Of a stretch of 64,000 nt of DNA, positions 9,474 to 18,028 are shown one piece after another (positions within the stretch are counted from its first letter, which is position 1; the number at the start of each line of letters is the position of its first letter). The position numbers were made by a program, and so were the translations under genes. Below the pieces are notes generated by a model that saw only the letters and a program-made list of their open reading frames with translations, searched no databases and was not told the origin of the DNA. The stretch is from Pseudooceanicola marinus (lineage in GTDB: Bacteria > Pseudomonadota > Alphaproteobacteria > Rhodobacterales > Rhodobacteraceae): positions 62,001 to 126,000 of the forward strand of contig NZ_PGTC01000024.1 of assembly GCF_002786295.1 (NCBI RefSeq), in the 5' to 3' direction.

Positions 9474-9800
9474 GGGTCTGTCCTTTCGGCGGGGGCCTTG
9501 CGGCCGGTTGGGTGTGTCTTTGGATCTGTCTGGGCGGCGGGGCCACCTGGCGTGATGGGTTACGTTGATCTCCCGGGGGCCCGTCGCGGCCTTGGCCCGG
9601 AAGCGATGAGATGAACCTGGCCCCGCCCCCTCCTGCCGGGCAATATCACCGCCGGGCTATCCGATAGCCCCCGATGACAGCCCCCCGATATCGGATAACA
9701 GGCCCATGAAAGTTGCGCGGGATCAGCTGGTTATCCGATAACGGCGGCGCATGGCCGCTCGGTCATTGAATAGCGGCAATGAATGGCCGACAGTGGCGCC
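9474..9800. promoter_or_regulatory. 327-bp divergent region with three phased palindromes
   Basis: No gene is visible. GGGCTATC-C-GATAGCCC (9654-9670) and GTTATC-C-GATAAC (9730-9742) are perfect palindromes, and ATATCGGATAA (9688-9698) is a near-perfect copy. The centres (9662, 9693, 9736) are 31 and 43 bp apart, close to three and four helical turns. They lie 59-147 bp before the rightward operon, which makes them likely operators for a dimeric or multimeric regulator. Confidence 0.65.
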
Positions 9801-10100
9801 ATGACCCGGAAAACAGCCTCTCTCATGCTGGCGCTCGCCACCGTCGCCCTGACCACGGCCCTGCCCGTGTCGGCACAGGCGGCCTGCTATGCCGACTACA
9901 AGGCGAAGCGCGACCAGCCCTACGAACTGCACTACGGCGTGCTGCAGGTTTCCGCCTGCGACACGTCCACCGCGACCCAGGAAGCGCGTCAAAGGCTTGC
10001 ACAGGCGGGCTGGGAGCTGCTCAATGTCGTCTCCGTCTTCGACGACAGCGGGCTGGCAGACAGGAAGGCCAATGCAGGACCCTATTATCTTCGCTTCTGA
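9801..10100 (+). CDS. Small exported hypothetical protein
   Basis: A 99-residue product when started at ATG 9801; ATG 9783 gives six more residues. The signal peptide (MTRKTASLMLALATVALTT ... PVSAQA) is clear. The mature part, about 72 residues, has two Cys (AACYADY and VSACDTS), likely a disulfide, and ends in YYLRF. No domain is recognised; the ARQRLAQAGWELLNVVSVFD region looks like a DUF4177-type fold found in small bacterial proteins (uncertain). The last 29 bp overlap the next gene. Confidence 0.65.
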   Translation: MTRKTASLMLALATVALTTALPVSAQAACYADYKAKRDQPYELHYGVLQVSACDTSTATQEARQRLAQAGWELLNVVSVFDDSGLADRKANAGPYYLRF

Positions 10101-10773
10101 CATCCGGAAATCGGGCACGCGCACCGTCGCCCTGGGACTGGGCGCCGTGGTGGCGATCCTGGCCCTGGCGGCGGTATTCCTGTTCCTGAACCTGCCCGAT
10201 GCCAATGCCTTCAACCACCGGGTCGAACGGATCTTCGTGGAAAACGACCTGACCTCCCAGTCGGAGGTGCAGCTACTGAACATCCTGGCGCTGTCGGGCA
10301 CGGCCTTTTCGGAAACGCTGACCTCCTACCGGATGGTCATCTTCGTGCTGCTGATCTTCTCCGCCGCGCTGCTGCTGGCGGCCCTCGGGTCACTGGTCAT
10401 GCTGGTGACGCTGAACCGGCGCATGGCGGCGATCGAACGCGCCGGGATCGAGGTGAACAGCCTCATGATCTCCCGCGATGAGAAGATGGTCTACCTCAAC
10501 AACCTCGGGTTCAAGCTGACCGATGCGGCGATCGAGACGCTGTCGGTGCTGGCCGAGGCGCGGATGGACGACGACGTGCTGTCGGGGGCGCAGATCGAGG
10601 CGATGATCTCCGGCCGGGCCGAGGCCGATTGCGAGGAGGCCGCCGGCGCCACCCGGATCAAGCGGCTGCGCGATACCCTGGGCAACCAGATCGTCAGCGA
10701 ACTGTTGATCAAGAACATCGCGCGGCGCGGCTACGTGCTTTCCGTGGGCAAGGATGTTATCCGGGTGCTCTGA
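10072..10773 (+). CDS. Two-TM membrane protein with C-terminal winged-helix-like domain
   Basis: A 233-residue protein of unrecognised family. TM1 lies at about residues 18-40 (LGLGAVVAILALAAVFLFL) and TM2 at about 85-110 (MVIFVLLIFSAALLLAALG), with a ~45-residue loop between them that should be periplasmic. The C-terminal ~90 residues read KLTDAAIETLSVLAEAR, then TRIKRLRDTLGNQIVSELLI and KNIARRGYVLSVG. That resembles the OmpR/PhoB winged helix (recognition helix xRIKRLRxxLG, then the wing RGYxLS). This is the reverse order of ToxR/CadC, where the winged helix is N-terminal. ATG 10072 was chosen to exclude the upstream out-of-family residues. It overlaps its neighbour by 29 bp and is 16 bp before pxpA. 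Confidence 0.6.
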   Translation: MQDPIIFASDIRKSGTRTVALGLGAVVAILALAAVFLFLNLPDANAFNHRVERIFVENDLTSQSEVQLLNILALSGTAFSETLTSYRMVIFVLLIFSAALLLAALGSLVMLVTLNRRMAAIERAGIEVNSLMISRDEKMVYLNNLGFKLTDAAIETLSVLAEARMDDDVLSGAQIEAMISGRAEADCEEAAGATRIKRLRDTLGNQIVSELLIKNIARRGYVLSVGKDVIRVL

Positions 10774-10789
10774 CCACAGGAGGCCCCGC

Positions 10790-11545
10790 ATGACCCGGAC
10801 AATCGACATCAACTCCGACCTGGGCGAGGCCTACGGCCCCTGGAAGATGGGCGATGACGCCGCGATGATGGGCGTGGTCAGCTCGGCCAACGTGGCCTGC
10901 GGTGGCCATGCCTCGGATCCCGAAACCATGTACCGCACGCTGCGGCTGTGCCGCGAGGCGGGCGTCACCGCCGGCGCCCACCCGGGCTACGCAGACCGCG
11001 AAGGGTTTGGCCGTCGCATCATCCCCATGACCGGCGAGGAGATCACCCGCCTGGTCGCGGCGCAGATCGGCGCGCTGCAGGGCGTGGCGTCCCTGGCCGA
11101 TTGCCCGGTCACCTTCGTCAAACCCCATGGCGCGCTGAACAACCTTGCCTCCGCCGATCGCGCCGTAGCCGATGCCATCGCAGTGGCGGTGAAGGCCTCC
11201 GGCCTGGCCATGCTGGCCATTTCCGGCACCGAGCTGGAGGCCGCCTCCCGCGCCGCCGGGATCCCCACGATCTCGGAAATCTTCGCCGACCGCGGCTATC
11301 AGGACAACGGGCTGCTGGTCCCCCGCGGCCAGCCCGGGGCGATGATCCACGATGCCAGCGCCGCGGCCGAGCGTATCCTGCACCTGCTGGACACCGGCCG
11401 GATGCAGACCGTCTCCGGCGCCGAGATTCCGCAGGCCGCCGAAAGCATCTGCGTGCATAGCGATGAACCCTCCGCCGTCGCCCTGGCGACCGAGCTGCGC
11501 GCCCGGCTGGAAGCCGAGGGCGTCACCATCGCCCCCTTCGCCTGA
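10790..11545 (+). CDS. pxpA: 5-oxoprolinase subunit A (LamB/YcsF family)
   Basis: A 251-residue protein, the family's usual length. The N-terminal TRTIDINSDLGEAYGPWKMG, then ANVACGGHASDP, AGAHPGYADREGFGRR and VKPHGALNN are the signature blocks; the conserved His and Asp residues probably bind metal. Together with PxpB and PxpC it opens 5-oxoproline with ATP. pxpB/C are not in this window, so the complex must be completed elsewhere or the gene acts alone. AGGAGG lies 6-7 nt before ATG 10790. It is probably the last gene of the operon that starts at 9801. Confidence 0.9.
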   Translation: MTRTIDINSDLGEAYGPWKMGDDAAMMGVVSSANVACGGHASDPETMYRTLRLCREAGVTAGAHPGYADREGFGRRIIPMTGEEITRLVAAQIGALQGVASLADCPVTFVKPHGALNNLASADRAVADAIAVAVKASGLAMLAISGTELEAASRAAGIPTISEIFADRGYQDNGLLVPRGQPGAMIHDASAAAERILHLLDTGRMQTVSGAEIPQAAESICVHSDEPSAVALATELRARLEAEGVTIAPFA

Positions 11546-11548
11546 CCC

Positions 11549-11629
11549 TGCTGTTATCCGACAGCTAAAAATACTCCGGGGATGAATTGCGTTGCCCCGC
11601 AACGCAAGAAGGGGGCCAGCGGCCCCCTT
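11549..11629 (-). repeat. Two-hairpin intergenic repeat, copy 5 (reverse), also a bidirectional terminator
   Basis: Hairpin A is AAGGGGGCC (11609-11617) with GGCCCCCTT (11621-11629), and it is followed on the plus strand by CCCTTTTT. Hairpin B is TTGCGTTGC (11587-11595) with GCAACGCAA (11599-11607). Read on the minus strand they are followed by ATCCCCGGAGTATTTTT and AGCTGTCGGAT. The GCTGTCGGAT tail is shared with copy 4 at 57645-57713. It lies between convergent pxpA and the ABC permease gene and probably terminates both. Confidence 0.8.
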
Positions 11630-11656
11630 CCCTTTTTCCAAGACTGACAGCCCGGA

Positions 11657-12835
11657 TCAGCTGGGCGACATGCCCCGCAGCCGTTCCGACCGGCGGCGCA
11701 GCAGTTCCACCGTCGCCAGCAGGCAGATCGAGATGCCCACCAGGATCGTCGCCACCGCCAGGATGGTGGGCGAGATCTGTTCGCGCAGACCGATGAACAT
11801 CTGCCAGGGCAGCGTCTTCTGCCCCGCCGAACCGACGAACAGCACCACGACCACCTCGTCGAAGGAGGTGATGAAGGCAAACAGCCCGCCGGAGATCACG
11901 CCGGGCAGGATCAGCGGCATCTGAACCCGAAAGAAGGTGGTCACCGGATCCGCGCCCATGTTGGCCGCCGCCCGGGTCAGCGACCGGTCGAAGCCAACGA
12001 GCGTCGCCGTCACCGTGATGATGACGAAGGGAATACCCAGAGCCGCGTGGGCCAGCACCACGCCCAGATAGGTCCCCTGCAGCCCGATGCGCGAATAGAA
12101 GAAGTACATCCCCGCCGCCGAGATGATCAGCGGAACGATCATCGGCGAGATCAGAATCGCCATGATCGCCTGGCGGAAGGGAACGTGCGGCTGGCTGAGG
12201 CCGATCGCGGCCAGCGTGCCGAAGCCCACGGCCAGGATCGTCGACACCGGCGCGATCCGCACCGAGTTCCACAGCGCCCCCTGCCAGTCGGAGTTGGTGA
12301 AGAAGTCGCGGTAGTGCTTCAGCGAGTAGCCCTCCGGGTCGAAGGCCAGCATCTCGGGGGTGAAGGTGAAGAAGTCCTCGGCGTTGAAGGACAGCGGCAT
12401 CACGACCAGGATCGGCGTGATCAGGAAGACCAGGATCAGCCCGGCGATGATGCGGAAGGCATAGTGCCACAGCACCTGGCGCGGGGTGGCATAGGGCGGG
12501 ATCCCGGTCCGGTAACGGCCCGAGGCGACGAAGAAGATCAGCCAGCCGAAGAACACCCCGAAGATCGCGCCGGTCACGACCCCCGGCAGCCCCGCGAAGA
12601 GGAAGCCCGCCACGATGAAGATCACCGCCAGGCCCCAGCGGGCCGCCTTCTGCTGCTCCCGCATGAAGCTGGCCAGCACCCAGGACAGGGCGAAGATCAC
12701 CGCGCCGCCGGCCACGAAGCCCAGCAGGCCCGAGCCCTGGGCGGTGCCGGCGAAGATCCCGAAGAAGGCGCCGAAAACGGCGGCCACTCCGGCGGCGAAG
12801 ATGGCGGATGTGGGTTTTGCGATTGTCAGTGCCAT
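11657..12835 (-). CDS. ABC transporter permease, PotC-like, with ~110-residue N-terminal membrane extension
   Basis: Inner-membrane permease of a polyamine/opine-type importer. The C-terminal ~265 residues hold the usual six TM segments and the EAA-type loop (TRAAANMGADPVTTFFRVQM). The N-terminus adds about 110 residues with three or four further hydrophobic segments (AAGVAAVFGAFFGIF, GFVAGGAVIFALSWVL, WGLAVIFIVAGFLFAG, GAIFGVFFGWLIFFV). The total of 392 residues is well above the usual ~265. It lies 13 bp after the other permease. The substrate cannot be read from sequence. Confidence 0.85.
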   Translation of the reverse strand: MALTIAKPTSAIFAAGVAAVFGAFFGIFAGTAQGSGLLGFVAGGAVIFALSWVLASFMREQQKAARWGLAVIFIVAGFLFAGLPGVVTGAIFGVFFGWLIFFVASGRYRTGIPPYATPRQVLWHYAFRIIAGLILVFLITPILVVMPLSFNAEDFFTFTPEMLAFDPEGYSLKHYRDFFTNSDWQGALWNSVRIAPVSTILAVGFGTLAAIGLSQPHVPFRQAIMAILISPMIVPLIISAAGMYFFYSRIGLQGTYLGVVLAHAALGIPFVIITVTATLVGFDRSLTRAAANMGADPVTTFFRVQMPLILPGVISGGLFAFITSFDEVVVVLFVGSAGQKTLPWQMFIGLREQISPTILAVATILVGISICLLATVELLRRRSERLRGMSPS

Positions 12836-12848
12836 TGTCTCGCCCTCC

Positions 12849-14510
12849 TCAGCCCAGTTTCACGTTGTCGATGCCGACGATCCGGTCGTAGGCCCAGTAG
12901 AGCAACAGCACCACCGCCAGCAGGATCGCCCCGAGTGCGGCCGCAAGGCCCCAGTTGAGCGAGGTGGAAATGTGGTAGGCGATCCGGTTCGAGATGAAGG
13001 TCCCCGTCCGGCCACCGACGATTTCCGGCGTGATGTAGTAGCCGATCGCCAGGATGAAGACGAGGATCGACCCCGCCCCGATGCCGGGCACCGACTGCGG
13101 GAAGTACACCCGCCAGAAGGCCGTCCAGTTGGTCGCGCCCAGGGATTTCGCCGCGCGCAGGTAGCTGGGCGGAATGCCCTGCATCACCGAGTAGAGCGGC
13201 AGGATCATGAAGGGCAGCAGGATGTGGGTCATCGCCACGATCGTGCCGAACTGGTTGTTGATCATCACCAGGCGGGCGGCGTCATCCACCAGCCCCAGCC
13301 AGACCAGCACGTCGTTGATGACGCCCTGTTGTTGCAACATCACCTTCCAGGCCGAGGTTCGCACCAGCAGCGAGGTCCAGAAGGGCAGCAGCACCAGGAT
13401 CATCAGCAGGTTGGCCTTGGACGCCGGCAGGTTGGCCAACAGCCAGGCCACCGGGTAGCCCAGCAGGATGCAGGACAGGGTGATGGTCAGCGACATGAAC
13501 AGCGTCCGCTGGAACAGCACCATGTAGAGGCGCTGGCCGTCGGGGCGCATCTCGATCCCGTCGGGGGTCAGCTGCATGTCCACGGCATTGAGGAAATAGC
13601 CGCCGGTGTAGGTGGAGGAGTAGGTCTGGATGGTGGCCCAGATATCCGGGCTCACCCAGTCCTTGTCCTCGCTTTCGAAGAAGGCGGTGTAGTTGATCGG
13701 CTCGGCCTGCTCCGCCAGCGTCTGCTGCGCGGCGACCAGCGCCTCGGCGCCGGGTCCGTCGTAGCCGGACAGATCCGCCGTCTCCAGATCCTGCGCCAGG
13801 CCGGCGTAGACGCCTTCCCAGGGATCCTCCTCGGCCACCACGTCCTCGTCCATCAGCGCGGTAAAGACGGCAAAATCGGTATAGGCGAAGGTGGTCTGCG
13901 GCAGCAGTTCCTTGATCTCGACGGAGGGGGCAAAGCCCACGTCGCCGGTCAGACGCGCGTTTTCCAGCGCCTGCAGCCGCGCGCGGTGTTCCCGCACCAG
14001 GCGCGCATCCGTGTCGCCGGTGCCGGTCATCAGCTCGTACCAGAAGGCACCCTCGCCCCAGCGGTCGTCGGCGTCTTCCAGGATGTCCTGGTATTCTTCA
14101 CCGAGGTCCTCCAGCCCGCGCCCCGTAGAGCGGAAGAGCGAGGACACGCCGGTGTATTCGTAGTTCAGGCGCGTGCCCAGGCGGGTATGCGCGCGGGCCT
14201 CGGCAGCCAGGTAGAGATCGTAGTAGAGCGCCTGGTAGACCTCCTCGCCCGGCGGGGCGCCGGTGGTGTGGTCCCAATCTTCCAGCACCTCGGTCGCCGT
14301 GGGCAGCGTGTCGGAAACGATCTGGTTCTCGACGGAGCGGAACAGCATGTCCGCGATCGGCGCGATGAACGTCACCAGGACGAAGATCAGCAGCGGTGCG
14401 ATCAGCATCAGCGCCCGCAATTTCTGGCGGCGAAGAGCACGGTTGAGACTGCGCTTCAGAGGCGTGCCGTCGGCGGCCAGCATGGGGCCGTTCTGGGTCG
14501 TATCGCTCAT
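12849..14510 (-). CDS. ABC transporter permease, PotB-like, with ~280-residue periplasmic insertion
   Basis: A 553-residue permease; typical PotB proteins are ~285-300. TM1 lies at about residues 35-53 (LMLIAPLLIFVLVTFIAPI). A hydrophilic, acidic, helix-forming stretch of about 280 residues follows before TM2 (MSLTITLSCILLGYPVAW). The rest is standard, with the EAA loop LRAAKSLGATNWTAFWRVYF. The insertion is rich in Glu/Asp/Ala and has predicted coiled helices. It lies on the periplasmic side by topology, so it may contact the binding protein. It is co-transcribed with its neighbours. Confidence 0.85.
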   Translation of the reverse strand: MSDTTQNGPMLAADGTPLKRSLNRALRRQKLRALMLIAPLLIFVLVTFIAPIADMLFRSVENQIVSDTLPTATEVLEDWDHTTGAPPGEEVYQALYYDLYLAAEARAHTRLGTRLNYEYTGVSSLFRSTGRGLEDLGEEYQDILEDADDRWGEGAFWYELMTGTGDTDARLVREHRARLQALENARLTGDVGFAPSVEIKELLPQTTFAYTDFAVFTALMDEDVVAEEDPWEGVYAGLAQDLETADLSGYDGPGAEALVAAQQTLAEQAEPINYTAFFESEDKDWVSPDIWATIQTYSSTYTGGYFLNAVDMQLTPDGIEMRPDGQRLYMVLFQRTLFMSLTITLSCILLGYPVAWLLANLPASKANLLMILVLLPFWTSLLVRTSAWKVMLQQQGVINDVLVWLGLVDDAARLVMINNQFGTIVAMTHILLPFMILPLYSVMQGIPPSYLRAAKSLGATNWTAFWRVYFPQSVPGIGAGSILVFILAIGYYITPEIVGGRTGTFISNRIAYHISTSLNWGLAAALGAILLAVVLLLYWAYDRIVGIDNVKLG

Positions 14511-14564
14511 GTCGTCCCTGTCGGTTTGATAGCCCGGCTCACTTGCGGAGCCTTTTCGGGGAGT

Positions 14565-14598
14565 GGACGGGCCGCCGTCCGTTCGGCGCGGCCCGTCC
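14565..14598 (-). promoter_or_regulatory. Intercistronic stem-loop between binding-protein and permease genes
   Basis: A perfect 11-bp stem, GGACGGGCCGC (14565-14575) with GCGGCCCGTCC (14588-14598), with a 12-nt loop and no U-run. Such hairpins after the binding-protein gene commonly protect its mRNA end or attenuate downstream transcription, giving more binding protein than permease. Placement in the 113-bp gap fits that role. Confidence 0.65.
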
Positions 14599-14623
14599 TG
14601 TTCGTCATGCCATCAGGCGCGAA

Positions 14624-15724
14624 TTACTGGGCCAGCCAGGCCTGGAATTTCGCGTCGATGTCGTCACGGTAGTCAGCCCAGAACTCGTAGTTGTAGAGCA
14701 GGGTGTTCTCGGCGTTTTCCGGGTTGGTCGGCATGTGCGGCGCCATGTCGATGCCCAGTTCGGCGTGCTCACCAACCAGCGGAGCCGAGGACTGACGCGC
14801 CGGACCGTAGGAGATGTAGGCAGCCTGATCCGCCAGACGCTGGGTGTCGGTGGCGAAGTAGACGAAGTCCTTGACGGCTTCGAGCTTCTCGTCGCTCAGG
14901 CCGGTCGGGATGATCCAGCCGTCCAGGTCGAAGACCTGCATGTCCCACATCATCGCAACGGGCTGATCCTGCTCGACGATGACCGAGAACAGGCGACCGT
15001 TGTAGGTGGAGCCCATGAAGATCTCACCGTCAGCCAGCAGCTGCGGCGTGTCGGCGCCGGCGGTCCACCAGATCACGTCGTCCTTGATGGTGTCGAGCTT
15101 GGCCAGAGCCTGGTCCTGACCTTCGGGGGTTGCCAGGACATCGTAGATCTCGTCCTTGGCCACGCCGTCACAGTACAGCGCCCATTCCATGTTGTTGATC
15201 GGGCGGCGTTCCAGCGAACGACGGCCGGGATAGGTTTCCAGGTCGAAGATCGAGCAGATGTCGGAGGGGGCGTCGACGCCCTCGGGCACCATGTCGGTGC
15301 GGTAGCCGAAGGTGGTGGAATAGGCGATCTGCGGAATGAAGCAGTCGGAGACGATCATGTCGCCGAAGTCATCCTCGGCCGAGGTGCCGTCGTCGGCCGG
15401 GGCCAGCATGTCCTCGGGATCGTATTCCATCGCCAGGCCTTCGTCGCAAAGGCGGATGGCGTCAGCAGCCACGACATCGACCAGGTCCCAGGTGATGTTG
15501 CCGGCTTCGTTCATGGCACGCAGACGCGCCACCGCTTCGGCCGAGCTTTCGTCCCAGGTGATGGAGACGCCGGGATTGGCTTCGACATAGGGCTCAACGT
15601 AGGCCTTCTGCTGGGACATCTGGTAGGCGCCGCCCCAGGAGACGAAGGTCATGTCCTGCGCGGAGGCGGTGCCGGCGACCAGCGCCAGTGCCGTACCGGC
15701 CAGGAGGGATTGAGTGAGTTTCAT
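14624..15724 (-). CDS. Periplasmic solute-binding protein, PotD/F-like (extracellular solute-binding family 1/8)
   Basis: A 366-residue protein. The signal peptide MKLTQSLLAGTALALVAGT ... ASA precedes QDMTFVSWGGAYQMSQQKAY. SWGGxxxxxQ and later DVVAADAIRLCDEGLAMEYD, WTAGADTPQLLADGE and YNGRLFSVI are typical of polyamine/opine binding proteins. One paired Cys set (CDEG, DCFIP, DICSIF, YCDGVA) suggests disulfides. It captures the substrate for the two permeases downstream. Exact ligand unknown: a polyamine, opine or amino acid derivative is likely. Confidence 0.88.
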   Translation of the reverse strand: MKLTQSLLAGTALALVAGTASAQDMTFVSWGGAYQMSQQKAYVEPYVEANPGVSITWDESSAEAVARLRAMNEAGNITWDLVDVVAADAIRLCDEGLAMEYDPEDMLAPADDGTSAEDDFGDMIVSDCFIPQIAYSTTFGYRTDMVPEGVDAPSDICSIFDLETYPGRRSLERRPINNMEWALYCDGVAKDEIYDVLATPEGQDQALAKLDTIKDDVIWWTAGADTPQLLADGEIFMGSTYNGRLFSVIVEQDQPVAMMWDMQVFDLDGWIIPTGLSDEKLEAVKDFVYFATDTQRLADQAAYISYGPARQSSAPLVGEHAELGIDMAPHMPTNPENAENTLLYNYEFWADYRDDIDAKFQAWLAQ

Positions 15725-15845
15725 GTCATAACTCCCATTTTCAACCCGTTATGTTTCATTCATGGATCCGCGGCTACGGGTGAAACGCGCGGTATCTCAA
15801 CAGGCCGCAGCCGCGCCGGAACGCGACCGCGGGTGCAACGTGCGA
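15725..15845. other. Non-coding gap between ATPase and binding-protein genes
   Basis: 121 bp. AACGGG / CCCGTT-type repeats and a GCGGCTACGG...CCGCAGCCGCG region could form weak structure. GGGAGTTATGACATG provides the Shine-Dalgarno (GGGAG) for the binding-protein gene. No gene and no clear terminator. Confidence 0.4.
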
Positions 15846-16982
<1,137 letters not shown>

Positions 16983-17350
16983 GCAGGGCCCGCGTTAGGG
17001 TTGGGCGAAACCTTGCCACCGGCAAGGGACGCTGTATCGGCCAATCCGGGTCTCCCCGAAGATCGGATCCCGCGAAACCTCGCGAACTGATGCAGCGCAG
17101 ACGTTTCTTCTCACCCATGAACGTCGTTCAATTTCATTCTTTAGTCACCCTCGATGTGAATTCATATCCCGCTTGGCCGAGTTTCCAGCGCAAAACGGGC
17201 TGTCGCACCGTGATTTATCCGCAAGCCTACGCATATGCACAGTGATTAGGCAAGCCCCACGACGGGCAGGAAGGCGCCTGACTTTCGTAGTGCCTCACTT
17301 GCGAGCGTCTTCGGACTTGAATAACGTTCATCTTTAGGAAAGGCGACGAG
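16983..17350. promoter_or_regulatory. 368-bp divergent region with two operator-like boxes
   Basis: TGAACG-T-CGTTCA (17118-17130) is a perfect 13-bp palindrome. TGAATAACGTTCA (17318-17330) is a second copy with the same length and outer arms. The second ends 20 bp before the tetR ATG, where it would cover the promoter; the first lies about 135 bp before the ATPase gene. Around 17140-17230 the sequence is AT-rich and probably holds the importer promoter. No gene is visible. Confidence 0.65.
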
Positions 17351-18028
17351 ATGACCGAAACGGCAGCAAACAAGGCGAAGGAAGGGCGCGTGGCGCGGCG
17401 GCAGCGGCGCAACCGTCAGGCCCTGATTCGCGCTGCCAGTGCCGTAATGAGCGACAAGGGCATCGACGCCGCCACCATGCTGGAGATCGCCGATCGCGCC
17501 GACGTGGGCGCGGGCACGGTCTACAACTACTTCAAATCGAAGGATGATCTGGCCGTCGCCGTGCTGGAGGAGATCATGCAGGGCCTAGCCCTGCGGGTCG
17601 AAAGCGCCACGGCGGGCCTGGACGACCCGGCCCAGATTTACGCGATCGCCCTGATGACGGTGCTGGAAACGGCCACCGAGGATCAGCGGTGGCGGCAGTT
17701 GCTGAACCGCGCGGGCATCGTCTCGGACGTGATGTATCGCCGGATCGGCCCCTTCACCATCGACCTGCTGGCCAAGGCCGAGGCCTCGGGCCGGTTGACG
17801 CCGGGCGACCCGGCGCTTGCCTGGAAACTCAGTACCCATGCCATCGTCGGCTTCGCTTTGGCGATCTCGCGGCACGAGGTCGCCCCGGTGACGATCCCCA
17901 CGGCCGCCGCGCGGCTGCTGTGCCTGGCCGGGCTGGACGCCAGGGAGGCCGAGGAGATGGTGGCCCGGCCCCGCCCGATGCTGCCGCCCGAACAGCACCT
18001 GCACGACCTCAGCCCACAGGAGGGCTGA
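17351..18028 (+). CDS. TetR family transcriptional regulator
   Basis: A 225-residue protein. The N-terminal arm is highly basic (VARRQRRNRQALIRAAS), then the helix-turn-helix ATMLEIADRADVGAGTVYNY and FKSKDDLAVAVLEEI (residues ~40-75). The C-terminal domain is alpha-helical. It is divergent from the importer operon and converges with hglS (ends adjacent, 18028/18029). The paired TGAA...TTCA boxes in its promoter are its likely operators. Confidence 0.93.
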   Translation: MTETAANKAKEGRVARRQRRNRQALIRAASAVMSDKGIDAATMLEIADRADVGAGTVYNYFKSKDDLAVAVLEEIMQGLALRVESATAGLDDPAQIYAIALMTVLETATEDQRWRQLLNRAGIVSDVMYRRIGPFTIDLLAKAEASGRLTPGDPALAWKLSTHAIVGFALAISRHEVAPVTIPTAAARLLCLAGLDAREAEEMVARPRPMLPPEQHLHDLSPQEG

